From contig PNOM01000001.1 of NCBI GenBank assembly GCA_013824835.1, positions 1-64,000 of the forward strand: a stretch of 64,000 nt of DNA, in the 5' to 3' direction. The notes beneath the pieces were generated by a model that saw only the letters and a program-made list of their open reading frames with translations, ran no database searches and was not told the DNA's origin. Origin of the DNA: Syntrophus sp. (in: bacteria). Its GTDB lineage: Bacteria > Desulfobacterota > Syntrophorhabdia > Syntrophorhabdales > Syntrophorhabdaceae. Positions 1 to 8,053 of this stretch are shown here, piece by piece (the first letter of the stretch is position 1; the number at the start of each line of letters is the position of its first letter). The position numbers and the translations under genes were made by a program.

Positions 1-442
1 GTAATAGAGATGCGTATACCGAATAAAGATAAGGAGAGCAGTATTCGTCTCCTTGTATGAAAATCTGGCCAGGAACCTTCTCGCCATCTCCCAGTTTCGC
101 GGCTTCGGGAAACTGGGAAACTAAGGCCTCTATATCGTTTTCCACGCTACATATTATTGCATCATTTATATCGGTAGAGAACACTTTGCCAGCATCAACG
201 ACTTCAACCAATCCTGAAGAGTGTAGCAGTTGAAAAATGAGTGCTACCGATCTATAAAACGGACTCTCCGTGGGTCCACCCATGTGCAAGACATCATCCC
301 ACGTGCGTTTGGTCAGAAGGATTTTATCGACCCACAATATCACCGAGGGGTACCGAAGCAGCCATTCATAGTCAAATCCACACGCTTCACAAACTCCAAC
401 CTCAGTCCCCACAGAGAGACCAGAAACTAGAACATTGGTCAT
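1..442 (-). CDS. partial hypothetical protein, third integron cassette
   Basis: An open frame on the minus strand starts at an ATG at 442, preceded by the ribosome binding site AAGGGGGT, and stays open to the window edge, so at least 147 residues are encoded and the C-terminus is missing. The product begins MTNVLVSGLSVG, has a CxxC pair near residues 18-21 and a hydrophobic segment near 32-42. I do not recognise the family. It lies just beyond the attC at 465-521 and in the same orientation as the other cassettes, so by position it is the gene of the third cassette. Function unknown. Confidence 0.7.
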   Translation of the reverse strand, partial: MTNVLVSGLSVGTEVGVCEACGFDYEWLLRYPSVILWVDKILLTKRTWDDVLHMGGPTESPFYRSVALIFQLLHSSGLVEVVDAGKVFSTDINDAIICSVENDIEALVSQFPEAAKLGDGEKVPGQIFIQGDEYCSPYLYSVYASLL

Positions 443-464
443 CGTGACCCCCTTTCGATAAAAT

Positions 465-521
465 CGCTAACACAAAAATCAGCGGCGGCTGCAAGACGTC
501 CGCTGGATTGCCTTGTTGGGC
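465..521 (-). other. attC recombination site of the two-gene cassette
   Basis: A 57-base imperfect palindrome lies immediately after the stop codon of the gene at 522-1553. Read on the minus strand it starts with GCCCAAC (consensus RYYYAAC) and ends with GTTAGCG, which keeps the invariant GTT but fits RRRY only in part. The inner arms on the plus strand are AATCAGCGG and CCGCTGGATT, complementary apart from one unpaired G. Such an extrahelical base marks the L'' arm of attC sites and sets their orientation; here it places L'' next to the end of the minus-strand gene, as expected for a cassette read on that strand. Confidence 0.8.
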
Positions 522-1553
522 TCATATAATCTCCTTCCGGTCATGCCGTAAGAAGTCACAAAATAGGCCAATTAGCGCCTTTTGCTCGCTGGATGTTCCA
601 TCTGGACGAACTAAGGTTCTTGCGTATGCCATGTTTTCGAACGCACGCGCAGTAACAAATAGACTCTTGAGTAATTCTTTTTTTGCAAAATACTCTCCCA
701 GTATTTCGGCACAATACTCGGAGACCTGCCTATCGAATTCATCGCGCAAGGTGTTTCCTGAGAAGAGACCTGTTTTTCCCGCATCCGCCAGGAGTTGCAA
801 GGCCATTTGCACAATTTCCTCTGTTCTCTTGCGACCAGCTTCACCGTAACGAAATCCATCAGTCAAAGTTGCCGTCCGTCCCATCACGTCCAAAGAGGCA
901 AGGGAGCGCGAGGCATAGTCGAGACAGATGAGCAAATAGGAAACAACAATATAGAGTAGACGTACCGATACTTCGGACGTCTTTCCCGTAGCAACATATT
1001 CATCCAGGAGGAACTTGACAGCCAATAGAAGCGAATTGCAGCCGTCAAAACTCAAACTATCAAGAAGCGTGGTCTTGATCCCTCGGAACCAAGCACGCCA
1101 CTCCGTCGCGGAATCAACAACGCAGGGACTCTTTAGGATTGTGAGCAGCTCTTCCTCTGTCAGGCGGTCACTAGGAGGGAAGGAAGCAATTATGCGTTGA
1201 AGAAACTCGCCTTGCAGAATTCCAACACCATGAGCCGCCGCGAAGTCGCGTGTTTCCGACCTGTTATCCGACGTAACAACGATCGCACGATCTACACCCA
1301 ACACACCCATCAACCCCTTTGTCCACAGCACTCTTTCCATGGCCTGCGGTGTCTTCCTCCGCTTCACATCCACGCATGACCGTTCTGCGGCGATTGAGGT
1401 TACTTTTGCATACAACCAAAGGTCGACATCGGTTACATCATATTTTCTGTAGGTCAGGGGGATGCCCCGCACTACAAAATAGCCGGTATTTCTGAAGTAT
1501 CCCCTGAGTGCCTCTTCTGCCGCATAACCCTTTTGTCCTGAATTGCTGACCAT
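522..1553 (-). CDS. PD-(D/E)xK nuclease-like protein, second gene of cassette 2
   Basis: A 343-residue protein. The N-terminus fits a restriction-endonuclease-like fold: an acidic residue in a helix (E13/E14), D44 in the segment TDVDLWLY, then D62-V63-K64 in CVDVKRR with Q70 following, which resembles the E...D...(D/E)xK...Q pattern of Mrr/Holliday-resolvase-like nucleases. The remaining ~220 residues are helical and unrecognised. The start overlaps the stop of the upstream gene by one base at 1553, so the two are probably translated together. The stop lies directly against the attC at 465-521, as is usual in compact cassettes. Nuclease activity is inferred from the motif only; a role in DNA defence is plausible but unproven. 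Confidence 0.75.
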   Translation of the reverse strand: MVSNSGQKGYAAEEALRGYFRNTGYFVVRGIPLTYRKYDVTDVDLWLYAKVTSIAAERSCVDVKRRKTPQAMERVLWTKGLMGVLGVDRAIVVTSDNRSETRDFAAAHGVGILQGEFLQRIIASFPPSDRLTEEELLTILKSPCVVDSATEWRAWFRGIKTTLLDSLSFDGCNSLLLAVKFLLDEYVATGKTSEVSVRLLYIVVSYLLICLDYASRSLASLDVMGRTATLTDGFRYGEAGRKRTEEIVQMALQLLADAGKTGLFSGNTLRDEFDRQVSEYCAEILGEYFAKKELLKSLFVTARAFENMAYARTLVRPDGTSSEQKALIGLFCDFLRHDRKEII

Positions 1554-2806
1554 TATCGCAGACCTCCAGTTCGCAAATCGCTCAGCAGTCGTGCGACACC
1601 CCGCTTCAGAGGTTCTGTCTGCCGCTTTCGCACCACTGATCGGTTTACTTCTGGGCCATTGTATCTTGTAGCTGATACCCCTGGTAGTTCCAGAAGTGGT
1701 GACCCACCCGCCTCGCCTTCGGTAATCACCGTCAACGCGAGTCTCCCAACCTCTTTCTTCAGTAACCTCATAAAGAAGCGCCCATCCCCAACCGGACGGA
1801 CTTCAACGACACCCTTCATCTCAAGAACTTTATAGTCTTGGCCTATAGCTGTTGCTGGCCCAACTGATGCGCCACTAATCAACTTGTTCATCAGGGCCTC
1901 GATCATGCGGATACGGCCACGCCCATGGGAACTGGAAGTCATTCCATAAGTCAGTGAGGTTACAAATGCCTTTGCAAGATCAAATGCATCGTCCACCGCC
2001 GAGTTAGTGAACTTGGAAAATGCTGCAGGACGAGTAACGAATGAGAATGTGCCTGCCTCGTTGCCAATCGAGTTTTCGTCGATAAACCCGATGGCACACA
2101 GTTTGGAGTACAGCGTGTCTCCAAGAATCCGCACGGCCTCTGACTTCGCTATGCAGCCGGAGGATTTCAGACGTTCAGTCAAATCCACGACACGTTGTTC
2201 ATCACTTCCCGATAGAGAACGAAGAACTGCACTTACTTTGATGATGTCTTCGTGGCGGAAAAGATTACCATTGAAATAGACCTGCTCTCCTGCAGCGTCC
2301 TCCGCGTCGAAGAAGCCTATTTGCTCACACTGCTGCAGAATCTCTTGGGTTTCTGAATCCCTCATGTGGTAGCTATCAGAAACATATTCTGCTGCGGACT
2401 CCTTCACGATAGGTAAATCGGATGCCTTCTCCGCCAACTCAATGGCAACCTTCTCACACGCCCCTGGCGACGCTTCATCGAATATGTTAGCGGTGTGTTC
2501 AAGCGTTTGTGCTGCTGTGAGACCAAGGACGCTGATGCCCGACTGTCCTTTATCGATCAGTCTTTGTCTCACCAACTCATCGAGGATTGACGGGAGCTCC
2601 AAGCGCACCGATATACCGTTGGCCTTGGCAAGGGCATTGACTCGTTCATTGGTGAGATCGCTTGAGGCCGAGCCCGCTAAAGCGTTCAAGACTATTCCGC
2701 ACTTGCCTGCAAAACCGATCTGTTCGTAGTCCGGCGTGGTAAGCTTAACCCCTTGCAGCTTCTGTGTGTGGTGGATTATCCATGCACCCGATGTCTTCTT
2801 TTCCAT
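1553..2806 (-). CDS. hypothetical protein, first gene of cassette 2
   Basis: A 417-residue protein of unknown family. The ATG at 2806 is chosen because AGGAG stands five bases upstream; a GTG at 2812 would sit inside that ribosome binding site. The sequence is mostly helical and hydrophilic with no membrane segment. Stretches near residues 30-75 and 195-245 could be winged-helix modules, but this is only an impression. The C-terminus is Arg-rich (RKRQTEPLKRGVARLL) and might bind nucleic acid. It is coupled to the nuclease-like gene downstream by a one-base overlap, and both sit in a single integron cassette between two attC sites, so they probably form one functional unit. Confidence 0.75.
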   Translation of the reverse strand: MEKKTSGAWIIHHTQKLQGVKLTTPDYEQIGFAGKCGIVLNALAGSASSDLTNERVNALAKANGISVRLELPSILDELVRQRLIDKGQSGISVLGLTAAQTLEHTANIFDEASPGACEKVAIELAEKASDLPIVKESAAEYVSDSYHMRDSETQEILQQCEQIGFFDAEDAAGEQVYFNGNLFRHEDIIKVSAVLRSLSGSDEQRVVDLTERLKSSGCIAKSEAVRILGDTLYSKLCAIGFIDENSIGNEAGTFSFVTRPAAFSKFTNSAVDDAFDLAKAFVTSLTYGMTSSSHGRGRIRMIEALMNKLISGASVGPATAIGQDYKVLEMKGVVEVRPVGDGRFFMRLLKKEVGRLALTVITEGEAGGSPLLELPGVSATRYNGPEVNRSVVRKRQTEPLKRGVARLLSDLRTGGLR

Positions 2807-2816
2807 ATTCACTCCT

Positions 2817-2873
2817 GCCTAACGTCTGGATCAGCCACGACTGTAAGGAGTTGGCTGCATCCGATTGTTGGAC
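2817..2873 (-). other. attC recombination site of the first cassette
   Basis: A 57-base site between the first two cassettes. On the minus strand it begins GTCCAAC and ends GTTAGGC, both exact matches to the integron core sites RYYYAAC and GTTRRRY. The inner arms on the plus strand are GGATCAGCCA and TGGCTGCATCC, perfectly complementary except for one extra C in the second arm, the extrahelical base typical of the L'' arm. Its placement orients the site with the minus-strand gene at 2883-3368. The next cassette's ribosome binding site begins right after GTTAGGC. Confidence 0.9.
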
Positions 2874-2882
2874 CTACCCTTC

Positions 2883-3368
2883 TCACAAAAGCACCATTCT
2901 ATTCCACTTCGCGATGGCGATAACTGCCAACAATACTATGGTGAGTATCCACAAAGCCATGAACAGTTTGCAGACAATAAAAGATATGTTTCTTGCGCTC
3001 ATGTAGCGTGAATTGATCTTGATTGACGAGAATACATCCGTGCCAAAAGCTGACTGAGCTTCACTCTTTAACAGATCCATCCAGTGGTCTATCCAGACAG
3101 AGCCTGTGTTTAAAATCAGGTGCCACAAGTAGCTCAGAACTAATCCACAGATTGCGCCGGCCGCAAGAGTGTAGATGCGCGCCCAAGTCGGCGACTGAAC
3201 CCCTATAGGCAGGTTCGTTACAACAAAGCCAAACAAAGCAGCGTGGGCAACAAGAAAGTGTTGCGACCGAGCCCAATAGGCGTTACTTTCGTATGTAAAA
3301 TGTCCAAGAATAGCCGAGTACCTTTTTAGCGCCAAGTCGGCAGACCTATCGGATTCTTCTTCTATCAT
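2883..3368 (-). CDS. small membrane protein, first integron cassette
   Basis: A 161-residue protein with about three predicted membrane segments: roughly residues 38-57, 68-90 and 134-158. The N-terminal ~35 residues are charged and probably cytoplasmic. The family is not recognised; the layout (short soluble N-terminus, paired helices, long loop, final helix) recalls small membrane proteins of bacterial conflict systems, but I see no diagnostic motif. The ATG at 3368 follows GGGAGGT. The gene lies between the attI-like core at 3398-3404 and the attC at 2817-2873, which makes it the first, most recently inserted cassette. Confidence 0.75.
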   Translation of the reverse strand: MIEEESDRSADLALKRYSAILGHFTYESNAYWARSQHFLVAHAALFGFVVTNLPIGVQSPTWARIYTLAAGAICGLVLSYLWHLILNTGSVWIDHWMDLLKSEAQSAFGTDVFSSIKINSRYMSARNISFIVCKLFMALWILTIVLLAVIAIAKWNRMVLL

Positions 3369-3397
3369 TGTACCTCCCGTGCTTTCCTCGATTTGCG

Positions 3398-3404
3398 GCC
3401 CAAC
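3398..3404 (-). other. attI-like integron insertion core site
   Basis: The heptamer GTTGGGC on the minus strand matches GTTRRRY exactly and lies 30 bases upstream of the first cassette gene and 84 bases past the integrase stop codon. This is where attI should lie if integrase and cassettes run in the same direction. The stretch towards the integrase also holds an AT-rich inverted repeat with arms ACCGGA and TCCGGT (about 3443-3471). The extent of attI beyond the core cannot be set from sequence alone. Confidence 0.65.
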
Positions 3405-3488
3405 AATTAAGTATACAGAAAAAATCTGTATATCACCTCATATGACCGGATTATATAGAATATTTCCGGTTCACGATTACTCATATCT

Positions 3489-4670
3489 TCAACTATCTAA
3501 TGGGCTTCTTACACTCAAGCCCGGTTTGTTTAAAACATGGGTGTAAATCATTGTTGTGGAGACATCGTTGTGACCGAGAAGTTCCTGTACTGTTCTTATG
3601 TCATAGTTTGCTTCCAGAAGATGTGTAGCAAAACAGTGACGGAAGGTGTGAACGCTGACCGACTTATCGATGTCTGCTGACCGGGCGGCAGCCTTCACCG
3701 CCTTCTGAAGGCCATTTTCGTGAATGTGGTGGCGTCTGATTTCGTCTGATCTCGGATCTTTGGAAAGGCTTTTTGCCGGAAACAAATACTGCCAGCCCCA
3801 TTCAGAACTTGCATTCTTATACTTACGTTCCAGCGCATAAGGCAGATAGACGCGACCGTACCCCTTTGCCAGGTCATCCTGATGAAGAAGCCTGACTTGT
3901 TCCATGTGAGTCTGCAATGACTCTTTTAAATTATTGGGCAACACCGTAATGCGGTCCTTCATCCCCTTTGCGTCCCGAACCAGTATCTGATTATTTCCAA
4001 AATCAATATCCTTTACCCGGAGTCTCAAGCATTCCATCAGCCGTAACCCGCTTCCATAGATGAGCTTCGCCATTAATTGATACTCAAAAGGGATGGAAGC
4101 AATGACTCTCATTGCTTCTTCTTTGGTCATGACAGTAGGTAAATGTTTCGGTTTCTTCGCCCGTATGGCATTTATGGATTCACCCAAGTCCTTCTTCAGA
4201 ACCTCTCTGTATAGGAACAACAGGGCATTGAAAGCCTGGTTCTGGGTTGATGAGGAGACTTTCAGGTTTACTGCAAGGTGGGAAAGAAAGGATTCTATCT
4301 CCTGGGCTCTCATTTCACCGGGGTCTTTTTCGTTGTGAAAGCGAAGGTATCTCTGAATCCAGGAAAGATAACTCTGCTCGGTCCTGATGGAGTAATGTTT
4401 CAAGCGGATCAGATTTCTGACTTGGTCAAGAAGGGGAGGGGAGGCAAGAGGCTCAATATCTTTTTGCAATACCGGGTCAATATCAATCTCTTCTCCGGCA
4501 AGGGCAGATAGAATCTCGTTTAACATCGGCACAGAATGAGAAAAACTCCAGTATTTTCCATCAGGATGCCACTGGTGCGGCTTGACAGTCTTGATTTTGG
4601 CAACAACACCGGCGCTATAAGGGAATGTCACTTTTATACTCCCAGGGGTGTCCGATGTAATGGTGATCAT
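3489..4670 (-). CDS. intI: integron integrase (IntI-type tyrosine recombinase)
   Basis: A 393-residue tyrosine recombinase. The catalytic set is visible: Arg in GSGLRLMEC, Lys in KGMKDR, HTFRH, the His of LLGHND and Tyr in MIYTH. Two features mark it as an integron integrase rather than XerC/D: the insert with WGWQYLFPA followed by [15 protein letters not shown], which corresponds to the IntI-specific patch, and the tail [16 protein letters not shown]. It carries about 75 residues before the SAM-like domain, including [12 protein letters not shown], which the roughly 337-residue class 1 enzyme lacks. Product: recombination of attC and attI sites. The gene reads in the same direction as its cassettes, unlike class 1-3 integrons. 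The ATG at 4670 is supported by length; no strong ribosome binding site is seen. Confidence 0.92.
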   Translation of the reverse strand: MITITSDTPGSIKVTFPYSAGVVAKIKTVKPHQWHPDGKYWSFSHSVPMLNEILSALAGEEIDIDPVLQKDIEPLASPPLLDQVRNLIRLKHYSIRTEQSYLSWIQRYLRFHNEKDPGEMRAQEIESFLSHLAVNLKVSSSTQNQAFNALLFLYREVLKKDLGESINAIRAKKPKHLPTVMTKEEAMRVIASIPFEYQLMAKLIYGSGLRLMECLRLRVKDIDFGNNQILVRDAKGMKDRITVLPNNLKESLQTHMEQVRLLHQDDLAKGYGRVYLPYALERKYKNASSEWGWQYLFPAKSLSKDPRSDEIRRHHIHENGLQKAVKAAARSADIDKSVSVHTFRHCFATHLLEANYDIRTVQELLGHNDVSTTMIYTHVLNKPGLSVRSPLDS

Positions 4671-4994
4671 GGCAAATAATGTTTTTCACCAGGATACGAT
4701 GTTTGTTTCAAATGAAGCCCCCTCCAAATGACCGTTTATATACAGGTTTGATCTTTCTCAAATATTATATATTGGCCGGAAAAATGCAATAAAAATATTG
4801 ATAATTTTGTAAGGCCTCAGTTTAGATGCCAAAGCACACAAGAAGGAGATATTTTTTACACGGATAGACGCAGATAAAGGCATGATGGACACGGATAAAA
4901 AAAGGAAACTCTTTCTGTGTCCGGCATCGGAATAAACCGACAATGCCGTCCACGTATGCTCCCGCATAGCGGGTTGAAGAAGATGGTGAAAATG
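4671..4994. other. intergenic stretch with short repeats
   Basis: No convincing gene. The part nearest the integrase is AT-rich and probably holds its promoter. Around 4857-4900 there is a short imperfect direct repeat (ACACGGATAGACGCAGATAAA, then GACACGGATAAAA), and at about 4966-4978 a small hairpin CCCGC-tat-GCGGG. Confidence 0.4.
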
Positions 4995-5087
4995 GGCTTG
5001 CTTTAGCAATTTCCGAAGAAGACCGGGGCCAAGTTCATCATGTTGTGGTATTGAAAGTGTCCACTGATACCCAGACTTGGTCATCAT
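4995..5087 (-). pseudogene. hicA: truncated HicA-like toxin
   Basis: After two possible ATG codons at 5087, the frame encodes GYQWTLSIPQHDELGPG followed by LLRKLLKQA, which fits the C-terminal half of HicA (IPxHxxxELxxGxLRxILxxA). The N-terminal helix and the strand with the catalytic His are absent, and past residue 31 the frame runs on as unrelated sequence to a stop at 4758. The toxin is therefore probably inactive. It begins at the stop codon of hicB (TAATG overlap). Confidence 0.6.
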
Positions 5088-5284
5088 TATATGGGAGCCT
5101 TAAAAGCTGATGGATCACACTGTTGTCTGGATTCCATCACTTCCAGCCACCCCTCAATGGCTTCCGTAATATTTTCCATTGCTTCTTCGTACGTCTTGCC
5201 CTGAGACAGGCATCCCGGAAGGGCCGGTATCTCTACCGCATAGTAACCCGCTTCATCCTGTTCAATAATTGCATGAAGTTTCAT
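5087..5284 (-). CDS. hicB: HicB-family antitoxin
   Basis: A 65-residue protein with the HicB partial RNase H-like fold: KLHAIIEQDEAGYYAVEIPALPGCLSQG, in two parts, followed by a helix TYEEAMENITEAIEGWLE. The ATG at 5284 is preceded by GGGAGGACAG; an ATG 12 bases upstream would lie within that site. HicB binds and neutralises the RNase HicA and represses the operon. Here its partner is reduced to a fragment, so this looks like an orphan antitoxin. The short form lacks a clear DNA-binding C-terminal domain. Confidence 0.8.
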   Translation of the reverse strand: MKLHAIIEQDEAGYYAVEIPALPGCLSQGKTYEEAMENITEAIEGWLEVMESRQQCDPSAFKAPI

Positions 5285-5635
5285 CTGTCCTCCCATTAGG
5301 ATCGTTTTTGCAGAGCAAAAGTTAATGCCACTCTTTATTGCAAATGTTGTTGAAATGTATCATGGAATTACCCATGTTGTCAAAAAACAAGGGGGCTGAA
5401 ATAATCCCAGATAAGTTGTGAGAGCATGGTGTCGGGTCTTCCTAAGCAAACCGTCGTGAGGCAAGGAAGCTCGGTCTTTTGCGTATAAGCAAAAGTTCCG
5501 AAGCCGAACGCGAGCGAACGGTTTAATCGCGAAGGAATTTTCGAGCGACATGAAGCCGCTGGAGCGTAATGAGCGTGTTTGCGTGGAATATCCCGGCACA
5601 GATGCTTATCCTAATGGAAAATCCGGGATAACTTC
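5285..5635. other. intergenic stretch without recognised gene
   Basis: No convincing coding sequence. A short minus-strand frame at 5360-5599 has the Arg/Ser-rich look of translated non-coding DNA. A perfect 8-base inverted repeat, TATCCCGG and CCGGGATA, spans about 5588-5631 downstream of the pyrimidine operon and could act as a terminator or repeat stem. Confidence 0.3.
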
Positions 5636-5827
5636 TTACTTCTTATTTTTAACTTTCCCTTTCATAGTTTTATTGCTGCAGGGCATGTTTTTGTGAACCA
5701 GTGATTTTTTCAGCTCACAATAGAGGGCTACAAAGGTCCGGCAGCTTCCTGCCCCGTCTATTGCCGTTTCAGTAGGGGTTTTTGCATATGCGCACATCAA
5801 GTCGCAGAAATCAAGCATTCCCTTCAT
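5636..5827 (-). CDS. small Cys-containing conserved-type protein
   Basis: A 63-residue protein starting 16 bases after the pyrC stop in the same direction, so probably the last gene of the pyrimidine operon. It contains five Cys (residues 8, 12, 29, 37 and 49) in the pattern CDLMC...GAGSCRTF...YCELKK...MPC and a Lys-rich tail. The Cys spacing and the balanced composition suggest a real small protein, perhaps metal-binding. I cannot name a family. A weak GGGGGC stands upstream of the ATG. Confidence 0.55.
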   Translation of the reverse strand: MKGMLDFCDLMCAYAKTPTETAIDGAGSCRTFVALYCELKKSLVHKNMPCSNKTMKGKVKNKK

Positions 5828-5843
5828 TTACGTTGAGCCCCCT

Positions 5844-7133
5844 TTATCTGCCGAATCCCTTGTCTCTGTATACGATTTTTCCGTCTACAATAGTAAGGAG
5901 GTTCTTCCCTGTGAGTTCCATTCCCTGAAAAGGCGTATTCTTCCCTTTTGACGCAAATTCTTTTGTATCCACAACCCATGGGGTGTCCGGGTTAAAGATA
6001 ATCAGGTCCGCCGGTTTGCCCGGGGTAAGGGTGCCAAAGGGGAGCTTCAGCATCCGTGCGGGGTTTATGGTGAATTTTTCCAGGAGTTCCTTCATGGAGA
6101 GTACACCCTCGCGAACAAGGGCAAGGGAGAGCGAGAAGGCGGTCTCAAGGCCCGATATGCCGGAGGAGGCAAGGTTATATTCAACGTCTTTTGAGGTGAG
6201 GTCATGAGGCGCATGGTCCGTAGCGATAATATCGATGGTGCCGTTCTTTAAACCCCTTTTTATGGCATCCACATCTTCTTTGGACCTGAGGGGCGGATTT
6301 ACCTTGGTGTTCGTATCAAAGGTGAGGGTTGCCTCGTCAGTGAGGGTAAAATAGTGGGGGCACGTGTCGCATGAAATCTGCTTGTACCGTCTTTTTTCCT
6401 GATTGATGGCGTCAACACTGCCCCGTGTGGAGATGTGGGTCAGATGCACATGGGAATTGACATAACGGGCAATGGTCATGTCCCGCTGCGCGATGATCTC
6501 TTCAGCAATAGACGGAATCCCCTCAAGGCCGGAGAGAAGGGATGCGCGCCCTTCGTTGACGAAGCCTTTTGAGAGGTCTTCATCCTCACAATGGGATATG
6601 ACCGGGATATGGAAGATGGTGACATACTCCATTGCCATTCGGAGCAATCCGGCATTTTTTACAGATTTTCCGTCATCGGATATGGCAACAATCCCTGCCT
6701 TGAACATCTCCCCTATTTCCGATAATTCCTCACCCTTGAGACCCTTTGTGATGGAACCGCAGGGAAAGACCCGGCATACCCCTTCTGACCTTGCCTTTTC
6801 AACGATTGCTTCAGTCACGCTGCCGTTGTCATTTACGGGAGAGGTATTGGCCATGCAGACAAGGGTGGTGAAGCCGCCCTTTACTGCCGCCATAGTGCCT
6901 GTTTTTATGGTTTCCTTCCATTCATAGCCCGGTTCCCTCAAGTGGGCATGGACATCAATCAGCCCTGGCGCCACTATGGCGCCTGAGGCGTCGATTACAT
7001 GCACATCACCCTTTTTTTCAGGGATATCACGGTCAATCTTTTCAATAAGAGCGCCGTTAATGTATACATCGAGAACCGCATCAATATTATTTGCAGGATC
7101 AATCACCCTGCCGTTTTTTATCAGAATTTTCAT
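5844..7133 (-). CDS. pyrC: dihydroorotase
   Basis: A 429-residue type I dihydroorotase, which cyclises N-carbamoyl-aspartate to dihydroorotate in pyrimidine synthesis. The metal-binding motif [10 protein letters not shown] lies at residues 60-69 (H62, H64), with the substrate-binding MANTSPV region and the catalytic DHAPH near residue 305. The amidohydrolase barrel and C-terminal beta-sandwich residues are complete. The ATG overlaps the pyrB stop by four bases, so the two are translationally coupled; in several bacteria type I dihydroorotase forms a complex with aspartate transcarbamoylase. Confidence 0.96.
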   Translation of the reverse strand: MKILIKNGRVIDPANNIDAVLDVYINGALIEKIDRDIPEKKGDVHVIDASGAIVAPGLIDVHAHLREPGYEWKETIKTGTMAAVKGGFTTLVCMANTSPVNDNGSVTEAIVEKARSEGVCRVFPCGSITKGLKGEELSEIGEMFKAGIVAISDDGKSVKNAGLLRMAMEYVTIFHIPVISHCEDEDLSKGFVNEGRASLLSGLEGIPSIAEEIIAQRDMTIARYVNSHVHLTHISTRGSVDAINQEKRRYKQISCDTCPHYFTLTDEATLTFDTNTKVNPPLRSKEDVDAIKRGLKNGTIDIIATDHAPHDLTSKDVEYNLASSGISGLETAFSLSLALVREGVLSMKELLEKFTINPARMLKLPFGTLTPGKPADLIIFNPDTPWVVDTKEFASKGKNTPFQGMELTGKNLLTIVDGKIVYRDKGFGR

Positions 7134-8053
7134 CCGTCACCTCCGGCAAGGAGAAAGAGGGTTGCCATCCTCACTGCAACACCATTTTCGACCTGGTCAA
7201 GGATTACCGAGCAGGGCCCGTCTGCCACTTCGTCGGTGATTTCAACCCCCCGATTCATAGGCCCGGGATGCATGATAATCACATCCTTCTTTGCCTTCTC
7301 AAGGTGTGATGCCTTGAGCCCGTATAGGGTTGAGTATTCTTTGATTGAGGGTATGTAAGAGATACCGCCCCGTTCCTTCTGTATGCGGAGCATCATAATT
7401 ACGTCTGCATTTTTTACCGCTTTCTCAATGTTGTATTCAACCTTGACTCCGAGGTCTTCAAGATAAGGGGGGAGCATGGTTGGGGGTCCTGAGCATGTAA
7501 TTTTTGTTTCAAAATGTTTTAAGGCGAATATATTGGACCGCGCAACCCTGCTGTGGGCAATATCGCCTATTATGGTGATATTGAGCCCATCAATCTTCCC
7601 CTTTTTCTCTCTCATGGTAAAGAGGTCGAGGAGCGCCTGGGTGGGGTGTTCATGGGCGCCGTCGCCGCCGTTAATCACCGATGCGTCCATGATCCGCGCG
7701 AGCATGTGGGGCGCGCCGGGCATACTGTGACGGATAATAATGACATCGGGCATCATTGATTCAAGGTTTTTTGCCGTGTCCTTCAGGGTTTCCCCTTTTA
7801 CGTAGCTGCTTGTGCTCGCAGAGATGTTAATGGTGTCGGCGCTCATCCGTTTTGCAGCGATCTCAAAGGATGTGCGGGTCCTTGTGCTCGGTTCGTAGAA
7901 GAGGGTGATAATGGTCTTGCCTCTGAGGGTAGGAACCTTTTTAATCTCTCTTTGAGAGACTTCTTTGAACGATTCTGCGGTGTCGAGAATGAGGATGATG
8001 TCTTCCCGTGAGAGTCCCTTGATGCCGAGAAGATCTTTTTTATCCCAGTTCAC
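7130..8053 (-). CDS. pyrB: aspartate carbamoyltransferase catalytic subunit
   Basis: A 307-residue enzyme joining carbamoyl phosphate to aspartate. The carbamoyl-phosphate loop STRTRTS is at residues 56-62 and HPTQALLD follows near residue 141; a C-terminal HPGPMNRG motif completes the family signature. No pyrI regulatory subunit gene is seen nearby. Four-base overlaps with pyrR upstream and pyrC downstream show one operon. Confidence 0.97.
   Translation of the reverse strand: MNWDKKDLLGIKGLSREDIILILDTAESFKEVSQREIKKVPTLRGKTIITLFYEPSTRTRTSFEIAAKRMSADTINISASTSSYVKGETLKDTAKNLESMMPDVIIIRHSMPGAPHMLARIMDASVINGGDGAHEHPTQALLDLFTMREKKGKIDGLNITIIGDIAHSRVARSNIFALKHFETKITCSGPPTMLPPYLEDLGVKVEYNIEKAVKNADVIMMLRIQKERGGISYIPSIKEYSTLYGLKASHLEKAKKDVIIMHPGPMNRGVEITDEVADGPCSVILDQVENGVAVRMATLFLLAGGDG

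Noticed and set aside
4671-4760. attI on the 5' side of the integrase, as in class 1 integrons
   Set aside because: No clear GTTRRRY core with following cassettes or attC was seen there; both attC sites and a core heptamer lie on the 3' side.
5360-5599. 79-residue minus-strand frame
   Set aside because: Composition (Arg/Ser/Thr/Pro) and lack of ribosome binding site look like translated non-coding DNA.
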